Positions 43,678 to 53,793 of a stretch of DNA of 64,000 bases are shown here, in pieces. The DNA comes from Butyrivibrio sp. (lineage in GTDB: Bacteria > Bacillota > Clostridia > Lachnospirales > Lachnospiraceae): positions 1 through 64,000 of the forward strand of contig SVGC01000008.1 in the NCBI GenBank assembly GCA_015056495.1, in the 5' to 3' direction. Below the pieces are notes generated by a model, which was not told the origin of the DNA, ran no database searches, and was given only the letters and a program-made list of their open reading frames with translations. The position numbers and the translations under genes were made by a program. Each line of letters begins with the position of its first letter. Within the stretch, counting starts at the first letter, position 1.

Positions 43678-44536
43678 TCGCTACCTCAACAAGATATTTT
43701 CCATAGTTGGTCTTCATCAGAGGCTCAGCTAGCTTAAGGAGCTGATCCTTGTCGATGAATCCGCGTTTATATGCAATTTCTTCAATACATGAAATGTATA
43801 ATCCCTGTCTCTTCTGGAATGTAGCAACAAAGTTGGCTGCATCAAGAAGTGCATCGTGATTACCTGTATCAAGCCAAGCAAATCCACGTCCCATGGTCTC
43901 TACCATGAGCTCTCCGCGTGAGAGGTACTCGTTGTTGATAGATGTGATCTCTATCTCGCCTCTTGCAGAAGGCTTAACATTGGCAGCAATATCTACAACC
44001 TTGTTGTCATAGAAATACAGACCAGGAACTGCATAATTACTCTTTGGCTTCTCAGGCTTTTCTTCAATGGATATTGCCTTGCCGTTCTCGTCAAACTCTA
44101 CTACGCCATATTCTCTAGGATCACGTACGTAGTAACCAAAGATTGTAGCACCACTTTCTCTCTGAGCAACAGTTCTAAGAAGCTTGGAGAAGCTCTGACC
44201 ATAGAAGATATTGTCTCCAAGAACAAGAGCTACGCTATCATTACCAATGAACTTGGCGCCAATGATAAATGCATCAGCAAGTCCTCTTGGCTGTTCCTGA
44301 ACTGCGTATTCAAAGTTCATACCAAGATTTTCACCTGTTCCAAACAGTTCCTGGAATGCAGGAAGATCTCTTGGTGTAGAGATGATAAGCACGTCTCTGA
44401 TACCTGCAAGCATCAGTGTTGACAATGGATAATAGATCATTGGCTTATCATATACAGGCATGATCTGCTTAGATACAGCCTTGGTTAATGGATACAATCT
44501 TGTACCGGATCCTCCGGCAAGTATAATACCTTTCAT
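43667..44536 (-). CDS. rfbA: glucose-1-phosphate thymidylyltransferase
   Basis: A 289-residue enzyme making dTDP-glucose from glucose 1-phosphate and d[88 protein letters not shown] and [17 protein letters not shown] are all standard RfbA/RmlA segments. It lies between rfbB and the small membrane protein gene, in the order B-A-unknown-C. Confidence 0.96.
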   Translation of the reverse strand: MKGIILAGGSGTRLYPLTKAVSKQIMPVYDKPMIYYPLSTLMLAGIRDVLIISTPRDLPAFQELFGTGENLGMNFEYAVQEQPRGLADAFIIGAKFIGNDSVALVLGDNIFYGQSFSKLLRTVAQRESGATIFGYYVRDPREYGVVEFDENGKAISIEEKPEKPKSNYAVPGLYFYDNKVVDIAANVKPSARGEIEITSINNEYLSRGELMVETMGRGFAWLDTGNHDALLDAANFVATFQKRQGLYISCIEEIAYKRGFIDKDQLLKLAEPLMKTNYGKYLVEVANGL

Positions 44537-44580
44537 TGTAAAAAAGCTCCTAACTTTATTTTACCCTTTTTTGTAAAAAA

Positions 44581-45669
44581 TTATGATAATTTTTTGCTGT
44601 ACATACCTTCGTAATACTTCTGGTAGTCACCGCTTGTTACATTCTTCATCCACTCTTCGTTTTCAAAGAACCACTTGATTGTCTTACGGATGCCTTCTTT
44701 GAACATTGTCTCAGGCTCCCAGCCAATCTCAGCCTTGATCTTATCAGGAGCGATAGCATATCTTCTATCATGACCCTTACGATCTTCAACGTATGTGATA
44801 AGGTCTTCTGTTACATGTGCCTTTCTTGGATCATCATCTGAAAGCTCTTCGCGAAGAACTTCAATGATTGTCTTTACGATCTCAATGTTCTGCTTTTCGT
44901 TGTGTCCGCCAACATTGTATGTCTCAAAGAGCTTGCCCTTTTCCTGAACCATATCGATTGCCTTGGCGTGATCGTCAACATAGAGCCAGTCACGTACATT
45001 TTTGCCATCACCATAGATAGGAAGCTTCTTACCAGCAAGTGCATTGTTGATAGTAAGTGGGATCAGCTTCTCAGGGAACTGATAAGGGCCATAGTTGTTA
45101 GAGCAGTTTGTGATATTTGCAGGGAACTTATAAGTATCCATATAAGCTCTTACAAGCATATCTGAACCTGCTTTACTTGCGCTGTATGGGCTGTGAGGAG
45201 CATATGGAGTTGTCTCATAGAAATATCCACCATCTTCTGGAAGTGAACCATATACTTCATCAGTTGAAACGTGAAGGAACTTCTTGCCTTCCTTGAATGT
45301 TCCATCAGGAAGTTCCCAAGCCTTCTTAGCTGCATTAAGCATTGTAGCTGTACCAAGTACGTTAGTCTGAACAAAGATCTCAGGATTAACGATACTACGG
45401 TCAACGTGGCTCTCTGCTGCAAAATGAACTACTCTGTCAATATCGTTCTCAGCAAAAATCTTGTCGATTGCTTCGCGGTCACAGATATTTGCCTTAACGA
45501 ATGTATAATTATCTCTATTCTCAATATCTGCAAGGTTTTCGAGATTGCCCGCATATGTAAGTGCATCTACATTGATGATGCGGATCTCATTGTCATATTT
45601 ACGGAACATGTAATGAATATAGTTTGAACCTATAAATCCTGCTCCACCTGTTACTAAATATGTTCTCAT
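44581..45669 (-). CDS. rfbB: dTDP-glucose 4,6-dehydratase
   Basis: A 362-residue extended SDR. NAD loop VTGGAGFIGSNYIHYM, VHFAAESHVDRSI, catalytic STDEVYG and YSASKAGSDMLVRA (YxxxK), NCSNNYGPYQFPEKLIPL and DWLYVDDHAKAI are all present. It converts dTDP-glucose to the 4-keto-6-deoxy sugar. The start at 45669 has GGAGG 8 nt upstream; an in-frame ATG five codons earlier lies over that site. Confidence 0.96.
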   Translation of the reverse strand: MRTYLVTGGAGFIGSNYIHYMFRKYDNEIRIINVDALTYAGNLENLADIENRDNYTFVKANICDREAIDKIFAENDIDRVVHFAAESHVDRSIVNPEIFVQTNVLGTATMLNAAKKAWELPDGTFKEGKKFLHVSTDEVYGSLPEDGGYFYETTPYAPHSPYSASKAGSDMLVRAYMDTYKFPANITNCSNNYGPYQFPEKLIPLTINNALAGKKLPIYGDGKNVRDWLYVDDHAKAIDMVQEKGKLFETYNVGGHNEKQNIEIVKTIIEVLREELSDDDPRKAHVTEDLITYVEDRKGHDRRYAIAPDKIKAEIGWEPETMFKEGIRKTIKWFFENEEWMKNVTSGDYQKYYEGMYSKKLS

Positions 45670-45755
45670 TAAAAAAGCCTCCAAAATGAATTTACTCTTT
45701 TTACAAATAATCTTTCTAATTAACTAAGCTATTTTACAACCAGAAGGAAATATTA

Positions 45756-48700
45756 TCAATATCCAAGATAACTGATGTTCATATCTACGTTTCCTGAAAT
45801 GCCTGAAACCTTTCCCTTGGAAGAATATTGCCACATATCATATCTTGTTCTTGTATATGTAGGTGTAGCTGCATACTGTGCAAGCCAGATCCTGTAGCTT
45901 GTAAGTGCTGTAGCATTGATGTTGCTGTTGAGCCATGTCTTGTTAGCATAGACACCTGTCTTGTAACCTGCGCTGGCCATAGTGCTGCAGAAGGCTTTGA
46001 TAACAGCTGTTCTCTGATCTGCAGAGATCTTATCGCCACGTCCGTTACTTGCCTCTACATCAAGGAAAACAGGATATGAAAGGCTGTAGCCCTTACATAA
46101 GCTTGCTACCATTGATGCTTCCTCAACAGCCTCTGCCTCATTGATAGCCTGTGTAAAGAAGTAAACACCAACTTTAAGTCCTGCATTTAAAGCACCGCTG
46201 ATGTTCTTTTTGAACATTGAGTCTTCAATGAGCGCTCCTGCTGATGATCCTCTGTATCCGCATCTGATGATAACAAAGTTAACACCGCTGTTCTTTACTG
46301 CTGCCCAATCAATATTGCCGTTCCACTTGGAAACGTCGATACCCATTACACCTGAACCTGTTGAAAGACGTCCGTCTGAGCCAAATGTGTACTTAGCTCC
46401 CTGGATGACCTGCTCGCCGGTTACGTAGTTACCATTTTTGTCATAGTAATATGTATAACCGTCGATAACCTGCCAACCTGTGTATGTATAAGTCTTTCCA
46501 GCAGTTGCAATATAGAATGTTGTGTAATTGTAATAATCATCGTAAGTAGCTTTTCTGTATGTGCCTGAAGTAGCATCTTTGACATATACAGCGTTGCCGC
46601 TCTTATCTACAAGGTATGCACCTGAATCTTTTACAGTGATAGTAAGCTTGGCTGTAATTGTTGTATCTGATGCGCTTGTAGCTGTAAGTGTTGTTGTACC
46701 TGCTTTTACGCCCTTAACAGTAACTGTTGTGTCACTGCTTGAAGCAATTGTAGCTATTGATGTATCTGCAATAGCCCATGTTACCTTGGTTGAAGACAGA
46801 TTAGCTGTTGTTGCTGTAATAGAAGAGCTTGTCTTTCCTGCAACTATTATAAGGCTTGTAGGTGAAAGAGTAATCGTGCCACTACTTGTAACAGTTACCT
46901 TGCATACTGCTGTACCCTTATCAGAGAAAGTAGCTGTAATGTTGGCTGTACCAGCCTTTACACCTGTGATAGTTACTGAGCTTCCGCTTGTTGCTGATAT
47001 TGTAACGATTGAAGAATCGCTTGTTGACCATGTAACACTTTCTTCAGTACCGTTCTTGGTTGCCTTGATAGTCTCTGTGCCCTTAACTGCAAGTGTTGTT
47101 GTTTCCTTTGAAACAGCATATGTGTTTTTGGCAACTGTGATTGTCACTGTTGCTGTCTTACCACTGCTATATGTAGCTGTGATCACTGCTGAGCCTTCAG
47201 CTACACCGGTTACTGTAACTGAGCTTCCGCTTGTTGCTGAGATCGTTGCAATGCTTGTCTTATCAACAGACCATGTAACGCTTGTAGCTGTTGAATTGTC
47301 ATAGGCTGTAACATTGGTTGTTGCACCGGCCTTGATGCTTGTGGCATCTGCCTTTACTTCATATGTATGAGCATCCTCAGTAACTGTAACTGATACTGTT
47401 GCAGTTCCGTTACTGCAGGTTGCTGTAATTGTTGCTGTACCTGCTGCCTTACCTGTTACTGTTCCGTCGCTTGATACTGTCGCTACACTGTCATTGGAGC
47501 TTGACCAAGTTGCGCTTGTAGATGAACCATTATCTGTTGCGCTTACAGTAGTTGTAGCTCCGACCTTAATAGAGCTGCTGGCAATTGTAGCCTTGATCGT
47601 ATGTGTTTCTTCTACTTCTGTAACTGTAATGGTTGCAGATGCTGTTTTTCCACTGGCAAATGTTGCAGTGATAGTAGCTGTACCTGCTGCCTTACCTGTT
47701 ACTGTTCCATCACTTGATACTGTTGCTACGCTGTCGCTTGAGCTTGACCATGTAACAGTTTTGTCTGAATAATCTGTTGACGCGCTTGCAGTAGAAGTCT
47801 CACCAACCTTGATGCTTGATGAACTAAGTGATACTGAATAGCTGTACTCTTTTTCTACTGTACCACCTGAACCTGATGCTTCTGAAGCAGTTGAAGCTGT
47901 TGCCGCATCTGTTGCAGATGTAAGAAGCAGTCCATCAAGTGACAAAAGGCTCTTATCCACATTTAACATTGCAGAAGAAGCAGGATCTACGATTGTAGAT
48001 TTATCAATTGTCTTGTACTCAGTAGAGTTGGCATCTGTTCCTGACTCTGTCTTAGTAGACTCAACATACTCAACTGTGTCTGTCAAAGTAGATTCAACTT
48101 CGGTCTTAACCTGTGTATCTTCCTTGGCAACGTTGACTTCAGACTCTTTTTTGATCTCGTCTGAAACATCAACTGTCTTATATTCAATAGTATCTTTGAC
48201 TGTGATAGTCTGACTATCAGTGCTGATAATATACTGTTCATACTTGGAATCTGTGATCAGATTCATGGAAACAGTGTATTTACCTGCGCTAAGTCCCTTT
48301 TTATAGATAATACCGTCCTGGTCATCATCTTCATAAGTAATGGTGCTGCCGTCCGGTGTCTTAACTGTAACTGTAAATGGTACGCTGGCGATCAGCTTTC
48401 CAGTGCTGGAGTTGTTAAACTTGATCTTAAGATCGCTCTGGATACTGGAGAGGTTCATCTTGACTGTGATTCCAGTCTCCTCTTCTTCCTCTTCTTCAGA
48501 TGAGCTCTCAGTTGCGGCTATTGATACCTTATTAGCCTCAGCAACTGCAAGGAGTCCGCTCTCACCGATTATCTCAACTCCATATATATCTTCTCCAAGG
48601 CTGGCAAAAGAAGCTACTGCATCATTTTGTGTCTTGGCTGAAGCATACAGAGTGCTGACACCTACTATGCCGGCAATAATAACTGCTCCGATGAACATAG

Positions 48701-49679
48701 CTGCTTTTTCCATGATTCCCATTTTGGAGAAAAATAGTAGAACTCCGCCCTTACGATCATCTCGTCTGCCATCACGACTGCTGCGACCTCTACTATAGCT
48801 ACGGCCTGCATAAGGATAATCTTCATCTTCCTCATCTTCATAGCGGCTGCTGTAGCGATAGTCATCATCCTCTTCGTCATCATAGCGGCTGCTGTGACGG
48901 TAATCGTCATCCTCTTCGTCATCATAACGGTCAGAATAACGATCTTCAGGATCATCATAGTCTTCATCCGCCATGTAATCTCTGTCGTAGCGATCATCGT
49001 CGTCAGCGTATCTGTCGTCCTCTTCATCATCGTAACGACTGTCATAGCGATCATCTGCATAACGGCTATCATTGCGATCATCTGCGTCGCGATAATCTAT
49101 ATCATCATCTTCATCATCGATCTCGTCATCATAGCGACTGCTGTAACGATAATCATCTCTGGCATAGCGATCGTCATGATCTTCTATATCATCATCAAAA
49201 CGATCTCTGTCTCTGTCATAATCGCCGTCATATCTGTCATCATCTTCATCGTAACGACTGTCATAGCGATCATCTTCTTCGTCAGCATAACGACTATCAT
49301 AACTGTCATCTACATCATCCACGCAGCGGCCATCATATCTTCTTTTGTCTGACTCATAATCATCGTCATACTGAGAATCGTTTATATACTCGTCTTCCCT
49401 GAAACGGTCATTCTGACGGCCACCGATCTTGTAATCATCACGCTGGTCATCAGCTCTCCACTCAGGATCAACTTCATCTTCTAATTCTTCGTCATAAATG
49501 TCGGCATCATCTTCAATATCCCCATACTCTTCTGAGCCTTCATTTCTTCTATAATTGTCTTCGAAATCGTCTGATTCCTCATCAAAATCGTCATCATAAT
49601 CAAGGATATCATCCTCTTCATACCTGTGACGCTTGTCTCCCCTACGACGCTGGTTGAATAAATTAAGTCCTTTTTTCAT
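45756..49679 (-). CDS. giant membrane-anchored GH25 muramidase with Ig-like repeats and acidic cytoplasmic tail
   Basis: A 1307-residue protein. Residues 1-310 are a cytoplasmic low-complexity tail of Asp/Arg/Tyr/Glu repeats (DRYDSRYDDEEDDRY-like). The transmembrane helix is about 325-347. Outside are a linker with an EEEEEE run, an ordered region (about 402-500), a Ser/Thr/Glu-rich spacer, and five BIG_2-type Ig-like repeats (about 613-1018). A choline-binding-like hairpin repeat (GWQVIDGYTYYYDKNGNYV) follows. A GH25 lysozyme domain (1110-1307) ends the protein, with D1115 in GIDVSKW and the D1207/E1209 pair in FLDVEAS, so catalysis is likely intact. It should cut glycan strands at a distance from the membrane. 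Confidence 0.92.
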   Translation of the reverse strand: MKKGLNLFNQRRRGDKRHRYEEDDILDYDDDFDEESDDFEDNYRRNEGSEEYGDIEDDADIYDEELEDEVDPEWRADDQRDDYKIGGRQNDRFREDEYINDSQYDDDYESDKRRYDGRCVDDVDDSYDSRYADEEDDRYDSRYDEDDDRYDGDYDRDRDRFDDDIEDHDDRYARDDYRYSSRYDDEIDDEDDDIDYRDADDRNDSRYADDRYDSRYDDEEDDRYADDDDRYDRDYMADEDYDDPEDRYSDRYDDEEDDDYRHSSRYDDEEDDDYRYSSRYEDEEDEDYPYAGRSYSRGRSSRDGRRDDRKGGVLLFFSKMGIMEKAAMFIGAVIIAGIVGVSTLYASAKTQNDAVASFASLGEDIYGVEIIGESGLLAVAEANKVSIAATESSSEEEEEEETGITVKMNLSSIQSDLKIKFNNSSTGKLIASVPFTVTVKTPDGSTITYEDDDQDGIIYKKGLSAGKYTVSMNLITDSKYEQYIISTDSQTITVKDTIEYKTVDVSDEIKKESEVNVAKEDTQVKTEVESTLTDTVEYVESTKTESGTDANSTEYKTIDKSTIVDPASSAMLNVDKSLLSLDGLLLTSATDAATASTASEASGSGGTVEKEYSYSVSLSSSSIKVGETSTASASTDYSDKTVTWSSSSDSVATVSSDGTVTGKAAGTATITATFASGKTASATITVTEVEETHTIKATIASSSIKVGATTTVSATDNGSSTSATWSSSNDSVATVSSDGTVTGKAAGTATITATCSNGTATVSVTVTEDAHTYEVKADATSIKAGATTNVTAYDNSTATSVTWSVDKTSIATISATSGSSVTVTGVAEGSAVITATYSSGKTATVTITVAKNTYAVSKETTTLAVKGTETIKATKNGTEESVTWSTSDSSIVTISATSGSSVTITGVKAGTANITATFSDKGTAVCKVTVTSSGTITLSPTSLIIVAGKTSSSITATTANLSSTKVTWAIADTSIATIASSSDTTVTVKGVKAGTTTLTATSASDTTITAKLTITVKDSGAYLVDKSGNAVYVKDATSGTYRKATYDDYYNYTTFYIATAGKTYTYTGWQVIDGYTYYYDKNGNYVTGEQVIQGAKYTFGSDGRLSTGSGVMGIDVSKWNGNIDWAAVKNSGVNFVIIRCGYRGSSAGALIEDSMFKKNISGALNAGLKVGVYFFTQAINEAEAVEEASMVASLCKGYSLSYPVFLDVEASNGRGDKISADQRTAVIKAFCSTMASAGYKTGVYANKTWLNSNINATALTSYRIWLAQYAATPTYTRTRYDMWQYSSKGKVSGISGNVDMNISYLGY

Positions 49680-49773
49680 TCAGTTCTCCTCCCACGCGCT
49701 TTAAATCCGTGAATTTACACATACATAATAATTCTATCATTGCAAGGATTATCATGCAACTTATGCCGAAGCC

Positions 49774-50112
49774 TCAAAAGCAATAGAAAACCAATATCCC
49801 GGCCAGTATCAGGACCATGCCGCAGATTTTTCTCAAGGTTATTTTTTCCTTAAAAACAAACCTTCCAAGGAACATGACAATGATATATCCCAAAGGCTCC
49901 ATGACTACAACGCCCATATATGGCAGCCCGCCATAGCATATGATGCATAAAAGCATTGAAACGACTAGCATTCCATAACCTGCTATGACCAGGACATTGA
50001 GATATTCACGTATCACATTTGAATAATGCTTCTGAGCACTTTTTTTCAAAAGAATCTGTGATGAGGAAGCAATAAGCTCTGCAATCACCATCAGGATTAT
50101 ATAAAAGATCAT
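49774..50112 (-). CDS. half-size DMT/SMR-like membrane protein (second of a pair)
   Basis: A 112-residue, four-helix protein: LMVIAELIASSSQILLKK opens helix 1, and PLGYIIVMFLGRFVFKEKITLRKICGMVLILAGI is the typical EamA/SMR ending. It overlaps the next gene upstream by 4 nt, so both are made together and probably form a heterodimer. The arrangement resembles ArnE/ArnF, a flippase pair for undecaprenyl-phosphate-linked sugar. Moving a lipid-linked sugar in this glycan locus is inference. Confidence 0.75.
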   Translation of the reverse strand: MIFYIILMVIAELIASSSQILLKKSAQKHYSNVIREYLNVLVIAGYGMLVVSMLLCIICYGGLPYMGVVVMEPLGYIIVMFLGRFVFKEKITLRKICGMVLILAGILVFYCF

Positions 50113-50525
50113 TTTGCCTCCTTATCTGCAGCCGCCTCGGTCTGTATTGTTTCAGTATCAGCTGAAGATTCTGTGCTGTCTTTACTATCGCCGCCGTTGA
50201 TCACAATAGTGCCAATAATTACAAGGATAACTCCTGCTATTTTAGGGAGAGTTACGCCTTCGTGGAATATGACAATGCTCCATAACAGAGACCACAGCAG
50301 GGTCATAGCCTTATTGGCATAGGCAATTGAGAGTTCAAAGCGCTTGATAAGCTGCTGCCAGAAGATGGCATAGACTCCAAGGACGCAGAACTCAAGGAAA
50401 TAAAGCATTAAAAATTTAGGTGATCCAAACACTTCGTTAGATACGAACTTGGCTACTACAGTGTTTATGCTGTAGATCATGACCGCAAACTGCAGGATCA
50501 GTATCTGTACTATTTTGTTGTTCAA
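50109..50525 (-). CDS. half-size DMT/SMR-like membrane protein (first of a pair)
   Basis: A 138-residue protein with four predicted helices (about 7-22, 37-58, 70-90, 95-112) and the EamA-like LLWSIVIFHEGVTLPKIAGVILVIIGTIVI. A hydrophilic, Ser/Thr/Glu-rich tail of about 28 residues follows. It is unlike its partner in sequence but equal in topology. It follows the rhamnosidase gene after 37 nt and overlaps the partner by 4 nt. Confidence 0.75.
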   Translation of the reverse strand: MNNKIVQILILQFAVMIYSINTVVAKFVSNEVFGSPKFLMLYFLEFCVLGVYAIFWQQLIKRFELSIAYANKAMTLLWSLLWSIVIFHEGVTLPKIAGVILVIIGTIVINGGDSKDSTESSADTETIQTEAAADKEAK

Positions 50526-50562
50526 TCAGGGTTCCTCCAATTATTCTTTTTTATAATGAAAA

Positions 50563-53500
50563 TTACTTAGCGACTTCTACTACATAATGTCCGGCGCCAA
50601 CTTCAGTGCCGTACATGTCGCTGCCTTCTATCATCACAGTTGCTGTGGTGTTGGCAGGCACTGTAAACTCATAGGTTATCTTATCATCTGAAATAGTCCA
50701 TGAGCTCTCAATCGTGCCATACAAGGACTTATAGCTGCCTATGGCAAAAGAAAGGCTCTCATCAATATAAGGTTCTATATAAAAATGCTTATAGCCCGGA
50801 GCCTCAATATCAGGCTTAATTCCAAGCACATACTCATAATACCACTGCCCTACTGAGCCAAGGGCCACATGATTGAGTGAACCTGAAACCACGTATTTGC
50901 CAATATCATCCACCATGTATGCTTCCCAGGCCTCGGTAAGAGTAGTACTGTTTTGAATAATGTAATTCCAGGAAGGGTACTCTTTTTGCTGGATCACTTT
51001 ATAGGCAGTATCCGCATGGCCGTATTCACATAGCATCGGCAGTAAAAAAGGCGTTGCAACATAGCCTGTATTTGGATGAAATCCCGAGTAGGAAACAGAT
51101 GCATCCAAATAATCTCCAATAGCACTCTCACCTCCATCAGGGCACAGGTCAAAAGCAAGCATCATTACATACTCAGCCTGCAACCAGTTAGTTGTGCTGC
51201 CATCCTCGTTTACATATTTTCCTAAAAAGGCTGTTTTAATAGCCTCATACTCATCATTATACTTTTGATACTCTTCACTGAGCCCTGCAATGTTGCACAT
51301 AGTACTCAAGACCTTGGCGCAATAAGCTGTCTGGGCGGTACTTGCAAAATCATCTGAAAGTCCTGATACAGCCCAAAGGTCAGCATATCCCTGGTCATAA
51401 CGGATATTTTCCTCGCAGGATTTATATAGGTAATCCATGTATTGGCACATTGAATCAATATTATCAGTAATGAGCCTAATGTCGCCGTATTGCTGATACA
51501 ACTTCCAGACAAGGAGTATTCCCGCATCACTCCAGCCATTGGCACCTCCTGAAGGTGATACAGCCGGCACCAGCTCAGGATATATACCACTGCCAATCCT
51601 TGATCTATCCAGCATAGACAGATACTGCTTCAAAAAATTGTATGTATCATAGTTGTAGCTGCCTGTGGTTGCAAAAACCTGCGCATCCCCAGCCCAGCCA
51701 AGGCGTTCATCTCTCTGCGGACAATCCGTTGGAATATCCATGTAATTATCCTGCTGAGTCAGCACAACGCTTTCGTACAGGGCATTCATATCAGCATCAC
51801 TGCACTCAAAATAGCCGGTTCGCTCAAGATCAGTTGTCAAAAAGATTCCCTGGACCTGCGATGGAGCCTCACTGACTCCTGATACCTGCACATATCTATA
51901 ACCTCTTGCCACCATGGACGGTGTGTAAGTCACCTCTCCATCTTCGGAAGCAACGTAATAATCTGTATTATCTGCTGTAAGAAGATTTCTCTGCCATACA
52001 GATCCTATAACGTCATCACGGCTGTTTTCAGACATAGCTTCAGAATTGACTTCCTCTGCATATCTGATAGTAATCACATCACCTGCGTTTACAGTTGCTT
52101 TAACGCTGGCTATGCCGTTGATATTTTTACCCATATCATATACATAAGTGCCATTTCCCAGATCAGTCACGGAAACAGGTTCAATAGTCTCTATGGCATT
52201 GATAACTTCTGTCTTAGAAGAAACTATGCTACATTCATCCGGCACCTGTCTGATCAGAGCCGCCTCCCATCCTTCAAGAGCCGCTCCCGGGGTACTCCAG
52301 TCTGCCTGGGCAAAAGAGGCATTGTAAAATTCACCTGAGTACATATCATCATTTCTGATGGGGCCATTGTTGTAGCTACTCCAATCAGAATCTGTATAAA
52401 CATCCTGACTTGTGCCATCCTCATAGACTATATGTAATATGCCTTTTGCAGCAAGGCCATCGCCCCAATCCTGCTGCATCCTGTCATATCTGCCATGTCC
52501 AAGCCTGATTCCAAGAGCATTAGTTCCCTCCTGGAGGCTACTTGTCACATCAAATCCGCGATAATAAACTTCCGTATTGTAAACTGAACAGCCGGGATCA
52601 AACCAGCCATCTGACACTTCACTTCCATTGAGCTCTGCCTCGTAAATCCCCAATGATGACAGGTAGAGCATTGCTGAATCCACTTTTTTGCCTACTTCAA
52701 ACTCATATCTGAGCATAGGAGAAGGAATCTCCCAGCCGGAAGAAAGGATATATCCGGCCTTCACCCTCAGCCAGCCATCTTCCACGTAGGTATAATATGG
52801 TGAAAAAAATGATCCTTCATCAGTATCAAAATTCTCTGAAACAACAACAGAGCCGCTTTCATCAAGTAACTGAAGGTTATCCACATAGCTATAATCTTCA
52901 CACCTCACTGACCACAGGCCTGCTGTGCATATCTCACCATAATGATCCAGCTCATAGGAGAAGGGATCATTCTCATCAAGAGCTAGCTGCACACTATTAT
53001 CATCAACTTCAATATGCATCTGGTGCTCTGCAGCGTTATCCCAATCAGATGATATTTCAAAAGTCTCTGATGACAGGACTTCAGCACCATCTTTTTCCTC
53101 AATAACAATCACAGGTGTGCCATCAATATCGTCAATGCGGCATAGAACATGCCTTCCATACTCACCGCCAAGACCATAAGTCCATACAAAGCCGCTTCTG
53201 GCAGCGCCAAGACTCTTAAACTCATAGTCTGCCGTCAGACCATTGCCATACTTCCAGACATAGCTATCCTCATCAGTCTGACTTTTGGCCACATCAATGC
53301 TAAGGGGCTGCGAAGTTATCCACTGGGCCTTGTCCCAATCCTCATCAGATGGACCGGTATAAAAAAAAGCGCTCTCAGATTCTACTTCTTTTCCATCCTT
53401 ATCCCAAACAAAAACCTTCCAGAAATAATCCTGAAGGTTTTCAAGTTTTTCCCCTGTATAGGAAACAAAGGTAGAGTTGTCATCCTCTACCTTTCCGGAA

Positions 53501-53760
53501 TCCCAAATATATTTTCCTTTTTGCAGATTCTCTTCAGAATCTGCCATCACGATCTGGTATGCGCTCTGACTCTGATCCTGAACCTCAGACTCCATGCGCC
53601 ATCCAAAACATTCAAGCTCATCCACTGTTGATCCGATGCCCATATTATTAATTTTGAGCTCAACAATGGCTGTATCCACATGGGCGCTGTTTTGACATGC
53701 TGTTATCCACAAAGGCGCCTGTGCTAATAACGCCGCCCTTACCCAATACTTCTTTTTCAT
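50563..53760 (-). CDS. GH78 alpha-L-rhamnosidase, predicted lipoprotein
   Basis: A 1065-residue exo-acting glycosidase releasing alpha-linked L-rhamnose. A short basic N-terminus and hydrophobic stretch end in ITAC (C22), which fits a lipobox. N-terminal beta domains have an LamG-like insertion (about 175-310). Bac_rhamnosid segments follow (PMLRYEFEVGKKV, GIYEAELNG, GHGRYDR). The (alpha/alpha)6 catalytic domain starts near 645 with DIPTDCPQRDERLGWAGD (679-692), which holds the family acidic residues, and a beta domain ends the protein. In a locus with dTDP-rhamnose genes it may trim the cell's own glycan rather than forage. Confidence 0.93.
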   Translation of the reverse strand: MKKKYWVRAALLAQAPLWITACQNSAHVDTAIVELKINNMGIGSTVDELECFGWRMESEVQDQSQSAYQIVMADSEENLQKGKYIWDSGKVEDDNSTFVSYTGEKLENLQDYFWKVFVWDKDGKEVESESAFFYTGPSDEDWDKAQWITSQPLSIDVAKSQTDEDSYVWKYGNGLTADYEFKSLGAARSGFVWTYGLGGEYGRHVLCRIDDIDGTPVIVIEEKDGAEVLSSETFEISSDWDNAAEHQMHIEVDDNSVQLALDENDPFSYELDHYGEICTAGLWSVRCEDYSYVDNLQLLDESGSVVVSENFDTDEGSFFSPYYTYVEDGWLRVKAGYILSSGWEIPSPMLRYEFEVGKKVDSAMLYLSSLGIYEAELNGSEVSDGWFDPGCSVYNTEVYYRGFDVTSSLQEGTNALGIRLGHGRYDRMQQDWGDGLAAKGILHIVYEDGTSQDVYTDSDWSSYNNGPIRNDDMYSGEFYNASFAQADWSTPGAALEGWEAALIRQVPDECSIVSSKTEVINAIETIEPVSVTDLGNGTYVYDMGKNINGIASVKATVNAGDVITIRYAEEVNSEAMSENSRDDVIGSVWQRNLLTADNTDYYVASEDGEVTYTPSMVARGYRYVQVSGVSEAPSQVQGIFLTTDLERTGYFECSDADMNALYESVVLTQQDNYMDIPTDCPQRDERLGWAGDAQVFATTGSYNYDTYNFLKQYLSMLDRSRIGSGIYPELVPAVSPSGGANGWSDAGILLVWKLYQQYGDIRLITDNIDSMCQYMDYLYKSCEENIRYDQGYADLWAVSGLSDDFASTAQTAYCAKVLSTMCNIAGLSEEYQKYNDEYEAIKTAFLGKYVNEDGSTTNWLQAEYVMMLAFDLCPDGGESAIGDYLDASVSYSGFHPNTGYVATPFLLPMLCEYGHADTAYKVIQQKEYPSWNYIIQNSTTLTEAWEAYMVDDIGKYVVSGSLNHVALGSVGQWYYEYVLGIKPDIEAPGYKHFYIEPYIDESLSFAIGSYKSLYGTIESSWTISDDKITYEFTVPANTTATVMIEGSDMYGTEVGAGHYVVEVAK

Positions 53761-53793
53761 ACTTATCTATACCCCAAATACTGAAAATAAATC

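Noticed and set aside
46561-47304. Long plus-strand open frame opposite the Ig-like repeats of the GH25 gene
   Set aside because: It is a composition shadow of Ser/Thr/Val-rich repeats; the minus frame is continuous for 1307 codons with clear domains.
48894-49352. Plus-strand Ile/Val-rich open frame opposite the GH25 acidic tail
   Set aside because: It is antisense of Asp/Tyr/Arg codon repeats, with no start signal.
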